A stretch of DNA of 64,000 bases from Hansschlegelia quercus (GTDB taxonomy: Bacteria; Pseudomonadota; Alphaproteobacteria; Rhizobiales; Methylopilaceae). The notes beneath the pieces were generated by a model. It was not told the DNA's origin. It worked only from the letters and a program-made list of their open reading frames with translations, and did no database searches. The DNA lies in contig NZ_SIUB01000003.1 in the NCBI RefSeq assembly GCF_004310425.1, forward strand, positions 248,001 to 312,000, read 5' to 3'. How positions within the stretch are numbered: the stretch's first letter is position 1; each line of letters opens with the position of its first letter. This document shows, one piece after another, positions 20,385-28,271 of this stretch. The translations under genes and the position numbers were made by a program.

Positions 20385-21326
20385 TCAGGCCTGTCGGCGT
20401 AACGTCTCGCTTCCATCCTCATCGTCCAGGCCGTTTGCCGCAATGCACCCTTCGGCTGACGGGGCCGGGGCTTGCGCGTTGACCAGCAACACGCCAAGCG
20501 CCGCAAGCGCCATCCCGACCATCTGAATCGCGGAAAACCGTTCGCCAAACGCCACATAGGCCTGGATTGCCGCGAGCGGCGGAACGAGGAAGATGAGCGC
20601 GGACATGCGCGACACCTCGCCGCGCTCGACCATCGCCAGCATCAGGAAGATCGCCACGATCGACAGCGCGATCACCGACCAGGCGAGCGCGAATCCGGTC
20701 TCGAGCGTCATCGCGAAGCGGATCGGCTCCGCGAAGGCCGCGACGGGGACGGTGAACACGAGCGCGCCGAGATATTGCACGACGGCGAGCGCGCGAAGAT
20801 CGACGCCGACGAGCGAGCGCTTCTGGTGGAGCGTCGCGGCCGTCACGGCGAGCATGGCGAGCACGTTGATCGCGACCGGCCAAGCGGGAATCGCGTCGAC
20901 GCCGGCGAGCTTCGGCGCGACCACCGCCGCGACACCGGCCATCCCGAGAGCGACGCCGAGACCCTTCTTCAGCCCCAACCGCTCGCCCACCAGCGGCCCC
21001 GCGACGAGGGCGGTGAACAGCGGTTGAAGCGCTGCGATGAGCGCCGAGACTCCCGAGGGCACGCCATGCTCGATCGCCCACCACACGCCGCCGAGATAGA
21101 CCCCGTGCAGCAGCGCCCCGTTTACGAGCGCATGCGCCCAGACGCGGCCCTCGCTTGGCCAATGAGCCTTTAAAGCGAAGGCGATCGGCGCGAGCAGCGC
21201 GATCGCGCAGACATATCTCAGGATGAGGAAGGCGAGTGGCGAGGCGTGGGGGATCACGATCCCCGCCACGACCCAGCCGGTCGACCACAGAGCGACGAAG
21301 ACGACGGGGGCGAGGAGGCGGATCAT
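20385..21326 (-). CDS. EamA/DMT-family transporter
   Basis: A 313-residue integral membrane protein with about ten hydrophobic helices arranged as two EamA repeats (first from LLAPVVFVALWSTGWVVAG, second from WPVAINVLAMLAVTAATL). Members export small metabolites such as amino acids or purine-related compounds; the substrate here cannot be told. The C-terminus has a short acidic tail (CIAANGLDDEDGSE). The gene is 43 bases upstream of mcd on the same strand, so the two may be cotranscribed; a link to organic acid or CoA-ester overflow is only a guess. It is divergent from the YihY-family gene. Confidence 0.88.
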   Translation of the reverse strand: MIRLLAPVVFVALWSTGWVVAGIVIPHASPLAFLILRYVCAIALLAPIAFALKAHWPSEGRVWAHALVNGALLHGVYLGGVWWAIEHGVPSGVSALIAALQPLFTALVAGPLVGERLGLKKGLGVALGMAGVAAVVAPKLAGVDAIPAWPVAINVLAMLAVTAATLHQKRSLVGVDLRALAVVQYLGALVFTVPVAAFAEPIRFAMTLETGFALAWSVIALSIVAIFLMLAMVERGEVSRMSALIFLVPPLAAIQAYVAFGERFSAIQMVGMALAALGVLLVNAQAPAPSAEGCIAANGLDDEDGSETLRRQA

Positions 21327-21469
21327 CGCCGTTCATCGCCTCCGCGACGCCGTTCGGCAAACCGAAAAGACTGATGGCGACATCACCGCCATGAATAAGG
21401 CGGCGGAAACCTTTGAAACCGCAGGGCCTAGACTCCACCTTCGCCATCGCAGCGCTAGATTTCGGCCGC

Positions 21470-22396
21470 ATGAACGCACGTCCCCGCGACGCCCTCCGGA
21501 CCTTCGCGCCCGTCACTTGGGACGCGCTCCGCCGATTCGAACGAGACGATGGCTGGGCGATCTCGGCGCATATCGCGCTGAACGCGCTGCTCGCGATCTT
21601 TCCGTTCGTGATCTTCGTGACCGCGCTCGCCGCGTTTCTTGGGGCGGGCCAGCTCTCCACACAGATCGTGCATCTGATCTTCGACACCTGGCCCACAGGC
21701 GTCGCGGCGCCTCTCGCGAGCGAGGTCGACAAGGTGCTGACCGTGCCGCGCGGCGGCGTGCTGACGATCGGCGTGCTGCTGACGCTGTGGGTCTCGTCCT
21801 CGGCGGTGGAGGCGGTTCGGGTCGCGCTCGGCCGCGCCTATCACTCGCCGACGTCGAAGCCGGTCTGGCTGTCCCGGCTGCAGAGCATCTGGTTCGTGGC
21901 GCTCGGAGCCGTCGGCCTCGTCGTCGTGGCCGTGTTCATCGTGCTCTGGCCGATCGTCTGGTCCTACGCGATCTACTACGCCTACTGGCTGGAGGCGTTC
22001 GCCTTCGCCAGCGACGTGCTGCGCTATCTCCTCACCGTCGTCGTGCTGGGCTCGGCTTTGGTCATGGCGCATCTCTGGCTGCCGGGCGGACGACGGCGCG
22101 TCAGGGAGGTTCTGCCGGGCGTGGTCTTCACCATGGCGGTTTGGCTCGCCGGCGCGACTGGCTTTTCAGTCTATCTCGGCCATTTCGCGAACTACGCCTC
22201 GACCTATGCGGGGCTTGCGGGCGCAATGACGGCGATCGTGTTCATGAACGTCAGCGCGGCGATCTTCATCCTGGGCGCCGAGTTCAACGCTGCCCTTGCC
22301 GACCGTCGCCGCAGAAAGGCTGCGCTTCCGACCCCGGCGCTAAAGCCCGCGGACCCTGCTCAGGCTCAGGCCGAAGCGCAGGCGCAACCGGCTTAG
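21470..22396 (+). CDS. YihY/BrkB family inner-membrane protein
   Basis: About 308 residues with six predicted membrane segments, starting after a short cytoplasmic part (MNARPRDALRTFAPVTWDALRRF). The family-typical segment DDGWAISAHIALNALLAIFPFVIF and the closing helix region ANYASTYAGLAGAMTAIVFMNVSAAIFILGAE (in parts) identify the YihY (formerly 'ribonuclease BN') family; it has no nuclease domain and its function is not settled. I place the start at the ATG at 21470; a TTG at 21413 would prefix 19 residues without a ribosome site. The hydrophilic tail is rich in Ala, Gln and Pro. Confidence 0.85.
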   Translation: MNARPRDALRTFAPVTWDALRRFERDDGWAISAHIALNALLAIFPFVIFVTALAAFLGAGQLSTQIVHLIFDTWPTGVAAPLASEVDKVLTVPRGGVLTIGVLLTLWVSSSAVEAVRVALGRAYHSPTSKPVWLSRLQSIWFVALGAVGLVVVAVFIVLWPIVWSYAIYYAYWLEAFAFASDVLRYLLTVVVLGSALVMAHLWLPGGRRRVREVLPGVVFTMAVWLAGATGFSVYLGHFANYASTYAGLAGAMTAIVFMNVSAAIFILGAEFNAALADRRRRKAALPTPALKPADPAQAQAEAQAQPA

Positions 22397-22511
22397 CGGC
22401 AAGGCTGGTCGCGGCGCGGCGCCGGGTGGTCGGAAGTCGCCTACGGCCTATGTCCGACTGCAAATGCCCTGCGGCACGCCGGGCCGAAAACCAATCAAAC
22501 GGAGAAAACCC

Positions 22512-22934
22512 ATGAAGCGTACCGGCAGCGCCGTCTGGAACGGCTCGGTCAAGGAAGGCTCCGGCAAGGTCAGCACGGAGAGCGGCGCGCTCGACGGGCT
22601 GAACTACTCGTTCAAGAAGCGCTTCGGCGACGAAAAGGGCACCAATCCCGAAGAGCTGATCGGCGCCGCCCACGCGTCCTGCTTCTCGATGGCGCTGTCT
22701 CTGATGCTGGGCGAGGCCGGGTTCACGCCGGACCAGATCGACGCAACCTCGGCGGTCTCGATCGAGCAGCAGGGCGGCGGGTTCCAGATCACGACGATCG
22801 ACCTCGCTGTGAAGGCGAAGGTGCCCGGCATCGACGAGGCGCAGTTCAAGGAGATCGCCGAGAAAGCCAAGGAGGGCTGCCCGGTCTCCAAGGTTCTGAA
22901 CGCCAAGATCAGCTTCCAGTCCGAGCTGGTCTGA
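22512..22934 (+). CDS. OsmC family peroxiredoxin-like protein
   Basis: A 140-residue OsmC-type protein, probably a thiol-dependent organic hydroperoxide reductase in the cytosol. The two redox cysteines are in place: Cys57 in AAHASCFSMAL and Cys123 in EGCPVSKVL. The ATG at 22512 has GGAGAAAA upstream; an in-frame earlier start at 22464 is unlikely. Sequence near the N-terminus (KRTGSAVWNGSVKEGSGKVSTESG) is that of the OsmC rather than the Ohr subfamily. It stands alone on the plus strand after YihY; downstream 234 bases to lemA have no gene and hold several GC-rich inverted repeats. Confidence 0.92.
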   Translation: MKRTGSAVWNGSVKEGSGKVSTESGALDGLNYSFKKRFGDEKGTNPEELIGAAHASCFSMALSLMLGEAGFTPDQIDATSAVSIEQQGGGFQITTIDLAVKAKVPGIDEAQFKEIAEKAKEGCPVSKVLNAKISFQSELV

Positions 22935-23168
22935 ACCGGGCTGGCCGCTTGAGCCTCAGAGCCGGCCGCTTAGCCGGTCAACTGGGGCGCGGCGGGCGAA
23001 CGCGCGCCGGCGGCATAGCCGACCGCAGATCGTACGTTGATGGCCCAATCGAAGGCCGGCGCTGGGTCCGCGTTACAGGATCCAGCCCGGCCAAGACGCC
23101 GTCGCACGACGGCCGTTTACGCTAGAGCCTGATCCGCCAAGGCTTCCAGGAGCGGCCTTGGCCGCTTG

Positions 23169-23780
23169 TCAGAACGTCACTTTCGGCGTCGCCTGGTTCT
23201 CCGGCGTGGTCTCGAAGGTCGCCATGGGCTTCGCCTCCGGATAGAGCCAGCCCGCGATCCACTTGCCGGGTATGGTCCTAAGCTCGGTGTTGTAGGCCTG
23301 GACCGCCTGGATGTAGTCGCGCCGCGCGACCGTAATCCGGTTCTCGGTGCCCTCGAGCTGTGACTGCAGCGCAAGGAAGTTCTGATTGGACTTCAGGTCG
23401 GGATAGTTCTCGGATACCGCGAGCAGCCGGCCGAGCGCGCCGGACAGCTGGGCCTGCGCGTCCTGGAACTTCTTCACCGCTTCGGGGTCGGTCAGCTTCG
23501 AAGCGTCGATCGTGACCTGCGTGGCCTTGGCGCGCGCCTCGACGACCTCCGTCAGCACCTTTTCCTCCTGGCGCGCAAAGCCCTTCACGGTCTCGACGAG
23601 ATTGGGGATCAGGTCCGCGCGGCGCTGATACTGGTTCTGCACCTCCGACCAGCGCGCCTTAGCCTGTTCCTCCAGTGTCGGAACATTGTTGACGCCGCAA
23701 CCGGCAAGCGACAGGGCGAGGCCGAGCGTTGCGAGCGCCGCCAGCAGCCTGCCGGCGATCGTCGTCATCCGGTGGGACAT
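23169..23780 (-). CDS. LemA family lipoprotein
   Basis: A 203-residue LemA-family protein. The N-terminus is a lipoprotein signal (LALSLAGC, lipidated Cys28), so the protein should be membrane-anchored with a long helical bundle in the periplasm; motifs NQYQRRADLIPNLVETVKGF and NFLALQSQLEGTENRITVARRDYI are characteristic. LemA's biochemical role is unknown. The ATG at 23780 follows GAGGAG by 7 bases; an earlier frame start at 23819 is not supported. LemA genes often sit next to a TPM-domain (YgcG) gene or htpX; here it stands alone and htpX is 33 kb away. Confidence 0.9.
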   Translation of the reverse strand: MSHRMTTIAGRLLAALATLGLALSLAGCGVNNVPTLEEQAKARWSEVQNQYQRRADLIPNLVETVKGFARQEEKVLTEVVEARAKATQVTIDASKLTDPEAVKKFQDAQAQLSGALGRLLAVSENYPDLKSNQNFLALQSQLEGTENRITVARRDYIQAVQAYNTELRTIPGKWIAGWLYPEAKPMATFETTPENQATPKVTF

Positions 23781-24123
23781 GGCGCGTCTCCTCGTTTCGG
23801 TCTTCGAGCGTCCGCGCAAACGTCAGGCGCCGGCCGCATAAGTCAAGCGCCGCGCGCGGATCTGGAATGCCGCCAATCTTCGCCGCAACGTTTGCAACTT
23901 GTTGGGGTCTCCACCTATATGACGGCGCATGAGCGGACGAGGCACGGGATTGTTTGCGCTGACTTCGGAGGGCTTCGCGGCCCTGACCGACCACGCGCGC
24001 ATGCCGTCCCGGTTCCATGGCCGCCTTTCGGCGACCGCGAGCCGACTCCGGGGCTGACCGCCTTCGCGCCTCTTCGCGCGATCGAACAGCTTTCCCGGAC
24101 ACCCAGATTAACCGAGGCGAATT
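23781..24123 (+). promoter_or_regulatory. leuC upstream region with candidate sigma-70 promoter
   Basis: In this 343-base divergent gap, TTGCAA (23892-23897) and TATATG (23916-23921) are spaced by 18 bases and make a good promoter for leuC. An ATG at 23929, about where transcription would start, opens a 42-codon frame ending at 24057 (MSGRGTGLFALTSEGF...). It is not rich in leucine and no terminator/antiterminator pair is evident, so leucine attenuation is not supported. The rest of the interval shows no gene. Confidence 0.4.
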
Positions 24124-25560
24124 ATGGCCGCCGCCGAGACTCCCGCTCCCGACTCATCCGCTCCCAAGACCCTGTACGACAAGATCTTCGACGACCATGT
24201 CGTCGATCGTCAGCCGGACGGCTCGGTGCTGCTCTACATCGATCGCCACCTCGTCCATGAGGTGACGAGCCCGCAGGCGTTCGAAGGCCTGCGCGCGACC
24301 GGTCGCAAGGTGCGCGCGCCGCACAAGACGCTCGCCGTCGTCGACCACAACGTGCCGACGTCGAACCGCTCGCTGCCGAACCCCGATCCGGAGAGCGCCG
24401 CCCAGATCGCAGCTCTTGCCGAGAATACCGCTGAGTTCGGCGTCCAGTATTACGACGCCTTCGACAAGCGGCAGGGCATCGTTCACGTCGTCGGCCCCGA
24501 GCAGGGCTTCACCCTGCCGGGGACGACGATCGTCTGCGGCGACAGCCACACCTCGACGCATGGCGCGTTCGGGGCGCTGGCGCATGGCATCGGCACCTCA
24601 GAGGTCGAGCACGTGCTCGCGACCCAGACGCTGATCCAGCAGAAGGCCAAGAACATGCGCATCGTCGTCGACGGGACGCTTCCCGAAGGCGTCGGCGCAA
24701 AGGATGTGATCCTCGCGATCATCGGCGAGATCGGCACCGCCGGCGGCACCGGCTACGTCATGGAATATGCCGGCGAGGCCATCGAGGGCCTGTCGATGGA
24801 AGGCCGCATGACGGTCTGCAACATGTCGATCGAGGGCGGCGCCCGCGCCGGCATGATCGCGCCGGACGAGAAGGCCTACGACTTCCTGGAAGGCCGTCCG
24901 ATGGCTCCCAAGGGGGCGGACTGGGACGCCGCGCGCCGCTACTGGGACACGCTGCGGACCGATGAGGGCGCGCACTTCGACCGGATCGTCCGGCTGAACG
25001 GCGCAAACCTGCCGCCGATCGTCTCCTGGGGCACGAGCCCGCAGGACGTCGTGTCCATCACCGGCGTCGTGCCGGATCCCGAGGCCGCGGAAGACGAGGC
25101 CAAGAAGGCCGCGATTAAGCGGGCGCTCGCATATATGGGCCTCTCGGCCGGAACGAAGATCACCGACATCGCGCTCGATCGCGTGTTCATCGGTTCCTGC
25201 ACCAACGGGCGCATCGAGGACCTGCGGGCAGCGGCGAAGGTCGTCGAGGGCCACACTGTCAATGGCAATGTCAGCGCCATGGTGGTGCCGGGCTCGGGTC
25301 TCGTGAAGGAGCAGGCGGAGGCCGAGGGTCTCGACCGGATCTTCAAGGCCGCGGGCTTTGACTGGCGCGAGCCGGGCTGCTCGATGTGCCTCGCGATGAA
25401 CCCGGACAAGCTGGCGCCCGAAGAGCGCTGCGCCTCGACGTCGAACCGCAACTTCGAAGGCCGTCAAGGTTTTCGCGGCCGCACGCATCTGGTTTCGCCC
25501 AGCATGGCGGCGGCGGCGGCGATTGCGGGCAAGTTCGTCGACATTCGCGACTGGCGGTAA
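24124..25560 (+). CDS. leuC: 3-isopropylmalate dehydratase large subunit LeuC
   Basis: LeuC, with the small subunit LeuD, isomerises 2- to 3-isopropylmalate in leucine synthesis using a 4Fe-4S cluster. The 478-residue protein is of normal length; the cluster cysteines are in [13 protein letters not shown] and in [11 protein letters not shown] (C-x2-C). Other aconitase-family landmarks are [22 protein letters not shown] and [14 protein letters not shown] lies 6 bases before the ATG. leuD is not in the window next to leuC; in many Rhizobiales the leu genes are scattered. The gene is followed by a triple-hairpin element that probably ends the transcript. Confidence 0.96.
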   Translation: MAAAETPAPDSSAPKTLYDKIFDDHVVDRQPDGSVLLYIDRHLVHEVTSPQAFEGLRATGRKVRAPHKTLAVVDHNVPTSNRSLPNPDPESAAQIAALAENTAEFGVQYYDAFDKRQGIVHVVGPEQGFTLPGTTIVCGDSHTSTHGAFGALAHGIGTSEVEHVLATQTLIQQKAKNMRIVVDGTLPEGVGAKDVILAIIGEIGTAGGTGYVMEYAGEAIEGLSMEGRMTVCNMSIEGGARAGMIAPDEKAYDFLEGRPMAPKGADWDAARRYWDTLRTDEGAHFDRIVRLNGANLPPIVSWGTSPQDVVSITGVVPDPEAAEDEAKKAAIKRALAYMGLSAGTKITDIALDRVFIGSCTNGRIEDLRAAAKVVEGHTVNGNVSAMVVPGSGLVKEQAEAEGLDRIFKAAGFDWREPGCSMCLAMNPDKLAPEERCASTSNRNFEGRQGFRGRTHLVSPSMAAAAAIAGKFVDIRDWR

Positions 25561-25587
25561 GCGTCTAGCAACGTTCGCCCCCTCCCT

Positions 25588-25674
25588 CTCCCCGCTTCGA
25601 GGGGAGGATCAGAGGGCGCTCCTTCTTGACCCTCCTCCGCTTGCGGAGGAGGGGAACCATGGCGGAGCCATGGT
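25588..25674. repeat. Three tandem intergenic hairpins
   Basis: Between leuC and the GNAT gene lie three inverted repeats in a row: CTCCCC/GGGGAG (25588-25606), a perfect 10-bp stem CCTCCTCCGC/GCGGAGGAGG (25631-25652), and ACCATGGC/GCCATGGT (25656-25674). Elements of this make-up are dispersed in Rhizobiales genomes. It could act as a bidirectional transcription stop or mRNA stabiliser. There is only this one copy in the window. Confidence 0.7.
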
Positions 25675-25705
25675 GGAGGAGGCTCGTCGGCGCTAAAACA
25701 CCACC

Positions 25706-26170
25706 ATGCCCCTCGTGATCCTCCCTCGGCTGGCTGTCGACGACGCCCCACGCTTCGCGCCGCTGCTCACCGCCTATTCGGCGGCGCTGCTCCGGCGCGA
25801 CATCCAGGCGGCCGATGAGGCCTATGCGCGAAAGCTCCTGTCGGACGACGAGCCTGTGGCGAACGTCGCGGGCGCCGAACTCGACGGCCGGCTTGTAGGC
25901 TTCGCCCTCTATTACGACCTGCCCGAAGCCATCTCCGGCAAGCGCGCCGGCCAACTGGACGACCTGTTCGTCGAGCCGTCGGCGCGTGGGCATGGCGTTG
26001 CGAAGGCCTTAATCGCGCGGCTTGTCGAAGAGGGGGTCGAACGCGGCTGGATGCACCTTCGCTGGATGGTGCCGGAGAACAACCCGGCAGCTGCGCTCTA
26101 CGACCGGATCGCCGAGCGCGCGCCTTGGCGAAGCTACGTCATTCCGATCGACCGCAGCGTCTCGTGGTGA
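25706..26170 (+). CDS. GNAT family N-acetyltransferase
   Basis: A 154-residue GNAT enzyme that transfers the acetyl group of acetyl-CoA to an amine. The core is easy to see: LVGFALYYDL (beta 4), QLDDLFVEPSARGHGVAKAL (motif A with the acetyl-CoA loop RGHGVA) and the C-terminal NNPAAALYDRIAE (motif B). The substrate is not predictable. The ATG at 25706 lacks a close ribosome site, with GGAGGAGG about 28 bases upstream inside the hairpin element, so the start is tentative. It converges with the first of the small secreted protein genes, leaving only 4 bases between their stop codons. Confidence 0.85.
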   Translation: MPLVILPRLAVDDAPRFAPLLTAYSAALLRRDIQAADEAYARKLLSDDEPVANVAGAELDGRLVGFALYYDLPEAISGKRAGQLDDLFVEPSARGHGVAKALIARLVEEGVERGWMHLRWMVPENNPAAALYDRIAERAPWRSYVIPIDRSVSW

Positions 26171-26174
26171 CCGT

Positions 26175-26447
26175 TCACCAGCGGGCGCAGACCTCGACGG
26201 GATAGCGCCCGCGCCTGTCGCTCTCCCAGGCGAGACGGCAGATCATCTGCGGACGAACGTCGTAATGCAGCCAGGGCGTCGTGCGGATGTCGGCTCTGCC
26301 TGCGACCGGCAGGACGCGCACGACGCGTTCTTCCGAGAGGACACGGCGTTCGGTCCGCTGGTGATAGCCGGCGGGCATATCCGCGGCCAAGGCCGGCGGC
26401 GCGGCGAGGGCTGCAAGGCACGCAGCAGACGCAAGCAGCATCTTCAT
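26175..26447 (-). CDS. Small secreted two-cysteine protein (1)
   Basis: A 90-residue protein with a clear signal peptide (MKMLLASAACLAALAAPPALA), leaving a mature part of about 68 residues. Mature Cys70 and Cys87 (C-x16-C) flank a basic stretch, and the chain ends VEVCARW. I do not recognise a described family. The ATG at 26447 has GGAGGA 7 bases upstream; a longer frame to 26498 is rejected. It is the first of four consecutive minus-strand genes for small exported proteins (26175-27968). The ending VEVC-x-x-W is shared with the next one. A role in the periplasm, with a disulfide between the two cysteines, is inferred only from composition. Confidence 0.7.
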   Translation of the reverse strand: MKMLLASAACLAALAAPPALAADMPAGYHQRTERRVLSEERVVRVLPVAGRADIRTTPWLHYDVRPQMICRLAWESDRRGRYPVEVCARW

Positions 26448-26513
26448 AGAACAATCCTCCCGTGGCCGGCCCGCAGGGGACCATAACGCGAGGGTCACAG
26501 GAAAAGAAGCGTT

Positions 26514-26547
26514 TGCGACCGCCGGCTGGAATCAGGCGGCGGTCGCA
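26514..26547 (-). terminator. Terminator of secreted protein gene (2)
   Basis: A perfect 10-bp stem TGCGACCGCC (26514-26523)/GGCGGTCGCA (26538-26547) lies 7 bases after the stop codon of the 26555-26872 gene. On the minus strand it is followed by AAACGCTTCTTTTCC, a T-rich tail. Confidence 0.7.
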
Positions 26548-26554
26548 GGGAGCA

Positions 26555-26872
26555 TCACCAACGGTCGTCGCAGACCTCGACGCGCTTGGTGACCGGGCCA
26601 TACCTGCCCCAATCGCGCTCGACGCGGATCTTGCAGCGGCGCGCGGGCCGCTCATCGACATAGTAGCTCCGGCGCGGCGGCGCGTCGTAGTAGACCGGGC
26701 GCGGCGCGGCGTAATAGGGGCGCGGCCTGTAGATCGGCGGGGGCGGGGGACGGTGGTAATACCCGTAGCCGTCGTCGACGCCGATATAAACGCCGCCGGC
26801 GCTGGCAGGGGTTGCCGCAAGCGCGGCGGCGACCGACGTCGCCGCCGCCAGTCCAAGAGCGAAAAGCTTCAT
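26555..26872 (-). CDS. Small secreted two-cysteine protein (2), Pro/Tyr-rich
   Basis: A 105-residue exported protein: signal peptide MKLFALGLAAATSVAAALAA (cleavage near TPASA), then a Pro/Tyr/Arg-rich linker (YYHRPPPPPIYRPRPYY) and a C-terminal module with Cys80 and Cys101 (C-x20-C), ending RVEVCDDRW. No known family is recognised with confidence; Tyr/Pro-rich small periplasmic proteins are common in Rhizobiales. The cysteine module is likely a disulfide-closed beta hairpin (inference). It has its own terminator (26514-26547) and is therefore probably monocistronic. The C-x20-C spacing is the same as in the next two genes. Confidence 0.72.
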   Translation of the reverse strand: MKLFALGLAAATSVAAALAATPASAGGVYIGVDDGYGYYHRPPPPPIYRPRPYYAAPRPVYYDAPPRRSYYVDERPARRCKIRVERDWGRYGPVTKRVEVCDDRW

Positions 26873-27020
26873 CTCGGTCGTTCCTAGAGGCGCGGATCGT
26901 TCCGCTCTTGAGAACGGTCCCGTGGATGCATGGCGAAAAAATGAAAGGACTGAGGCGGAGCAGATGATTACAAGTCAAAAGTTTTAATGAACAAGCATTC
27001 AGCTTACTCGTCTTAAAGCA

Positions 27021-27054
27021 AAGGGGCTCGCCATCGGATGATGGCGAGCCCCTT
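27021..27054 (-). terminator. Strong terminator of secreted protein gene (3)
   Basis: A perfect 15-bp inverted repeat, AAGGGGCTCGCCATC (27021-27035) and GATGGCGAGCCCCTT (27040-27054), with a 4-base loop, 33 bases after the stop codon of the 27088-27435 gene. On the minus strand it is followed by TGCTTTAAG. The A and T flanks make it potentially active in both directions. Confidence 0.85.
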
Positions 27055-27087
27055 AAATCTTTAAAGCCTGTTAAGGCCGAGTTGCGT

Positions 27088-27435
27088 TCAGTTAACGCGG
27101 ATGTTGAGGCCCGGACGGGGACGGTCGTAGCCGTAGCCCGGACGAACGACGCGACGCTCGCTGTAGAACCCGGGGCCGCGACGGTCGTAGCGATCGCCAT
27201 AGCGACGGTCGCCATAGCCGCGGTCGCCATAGCCGCGGTCGCATTCGCGAGTCGTCGTGACGCGCTTCACGCCATTGCGGTAGACGGTCTTGCGCACCGT
27301 GCGGCAGTCCACGTCCGCGGTCGACGCAGGCGCGGCCACGGCAGCGCGGGTCGAGATCGGCGCCGCTTCGGCAGGCGCGAAGGCCACGACGCCGAGACCG
27401 AAGGCCAAGCCAGCAGACAGCAGGAACTTCTTCAT
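27088..27435 (-). CDS. Small secreted two-cysteine protein (3) with GYGDR repeats
   Basis: A 115-residue exported protein. After a signal peptide (MKKFLLSAGLAFGLGVVAFAPAEA) comes an Ala-rich linker, the module Cys44-x20-Cys65 (CRTVRKTVYRNGVKRVTTTR then EC), and a low-complexity tail with tandem GYGDR units and many Arg/Tyr. It is a paralogue of the 27678-27968 gene: both share CRTV-x-KT, RNGV and SREC/TREC. The ATG at 27435 is set by GAGGAG six bases upstream; an ATG two codons earlier abuts that site. The tail repeats derive from a 15-base DNA tandem repeat. Function unknown; a basic, disulfide-bonded envelope protein is the most one can say. Confidence 0.75.
   Translation of the reverse strand: MKKFLLSAGLAFGLGVVAFAPAEAAPISTRAAVAAPASTADVDCRTVRKTVYRNGVKRVTTTRECDRGYGDRGYGDRRYGDRYDRRGPGFYSERRVVRPGYGYDRPRPGLNIRVN
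27190..27243 (-). repeat. 15-base tandem repeat coding GYGDR units
   Basis: The plus strand shows successive copies of a GCCATAGCCGCGGTC-like unit, with small variations (GCCATAGCGACGGTC). They lie in frame and encode the GYGDR/RYGDR array of the secreted protein. Such an array can change copy number by slippage. Confidence 0.65.
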
Positions 27436-27620
27436 AGTCATCTCCTCAGTGGGCCGGTTGGACATTGATCCCCCGGCTTTAATCGTAACGGTCGCATCCC
27501 GATCGTGAACTGAGCGTGAGACGGACGTTCACGGCGCGTTCACCCGCAGATCGCGGGGCCGGCACGACACAACGCAGTTCGCGCAAAGTCGATCCATCGC
27601 AGCGCGAAAAGTCTGGCCAA

Positions 27621-27656
27621 GATTAACCCCCGGTCCTTCCGGACCGGGCGTTAATC
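27621..27656 (-). terminator. Terminator of secreted protein gene (4)
   Basis: GATTAACCCCCGGTCC (27621-27636) pairs with GGACCGGGCGTTAATC (27641-27656) in 15 of 16 positions around a TTCC loop, 21 bases after the stop codon of the 27678-27968 gene on the minus strand. Confidence 0.75.
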
Positions 27657-27677
27657 AGACCTTAACGTTCAAGCGGA

Positions 27678-27968
27678 TCAGCGCGGCAGCTGCAGAGAGA
27701 TGCCGGGCCGCTCGTCGCGATACTCGCGGCGGTCGATGTAACGGCGGTCATGGTCGCGCTCGTAGCGGTCACCGTCACATTCGCGCGAGGTCACCGTCTT
27801 GCGCACGCCGTTGCGCATGGTGGTCTTCTCGACCGTACGGCACGCCACGTCCGTAATGGCGGGAGCCGCAGCGACAGGAGCCTTGCCGATCATGGCGGCG
27901 CTCGCCGGAGCGAGCGAGAGCGCGCCGAGGCCGGCGGCGAGAGCGGTGGAGAGCATCAGGTTCTTCAT
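27678..27968 (-). CDS. Small secreted two-cysteine protein (4), paralogue of (3)
   Basis: A 96-residue exported protein: signal peptide MKNLMLSTALAAGLGALSLA (cleavage near PASAA), a short Ala/Pro linker, then Cys43-x20-Cys64 (CRTVEKTTMRNGVRKTVTSR then EC) and a strongly charged Arg/Asp tail (DRRYIDRREYRDE). The cysteine module is about half identical to that of the neighbouring gene at 27088, so the two arose by tandem duplication. GGGAG precedes the ATG. It has its own terminator. No characterised homologue is recognised. Confidence 0.75.
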   Translation of the reverse strand: MKNLMLSTALAAGLGALSLAPASAAMIGKAPVAAAPAITDVACRTVEKTTMRNGVRKTVTSRECDGDRYERDHDRRYIDRREYRDERPGISLQLPR

Positions 27969-28271
27969 AGGTATCTCCCTCTATCGACGGCCGCCGCCCA
28001 GTGTTCGCCGGCGGCGCCGATCATTCCGGTTCACAAAGGGGCGCTCGCTCACGGAACAGGCGGCGCCACGGCTTCGAGTTTACTATTCAGAATTCGACGA
28101 TCGTGGCCGCCCGGTAAATCACGACTTGGCGCACCTAGACATCATGCTTGTAACCAATCAAACCTGTTCGACTTGGATTGGTTCCGCAAAAAAGTGATCG
28201 TCCATGCCTCGACGACATCTTAAGCCTAATATGACGCCGCGCGCGGGTCGCGAATCGCATTGGGAGGCGAG
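27969..28271. other. Divergent intergenic region with an inverted repeat
   Basis: This 303-base gap between a secreted protein gene and the zincin gene shows no gene. It is less GC-rich than its surroundings and holds a perfect inverted repeat AACCAATC (28152-28159)/GATTGGTT (28176-28183) with a 16-base spacer, followed by CCGCAAAAAAG. It may be a regulator site or a weak terminator. Confidence 0.4.

Noticed and set aside
23929-24057. Leucine attenuator leader peptide ahead of leuC
   Set aside because: Leucine codons are not clustered (five in 42) and no alternative terminator/antiterminator stems are visible.
27190-27243. CRISPR-like array
   Set aside because: The 15-base units are direct tandem copies without spacers and encode in-frame peptide repeats.
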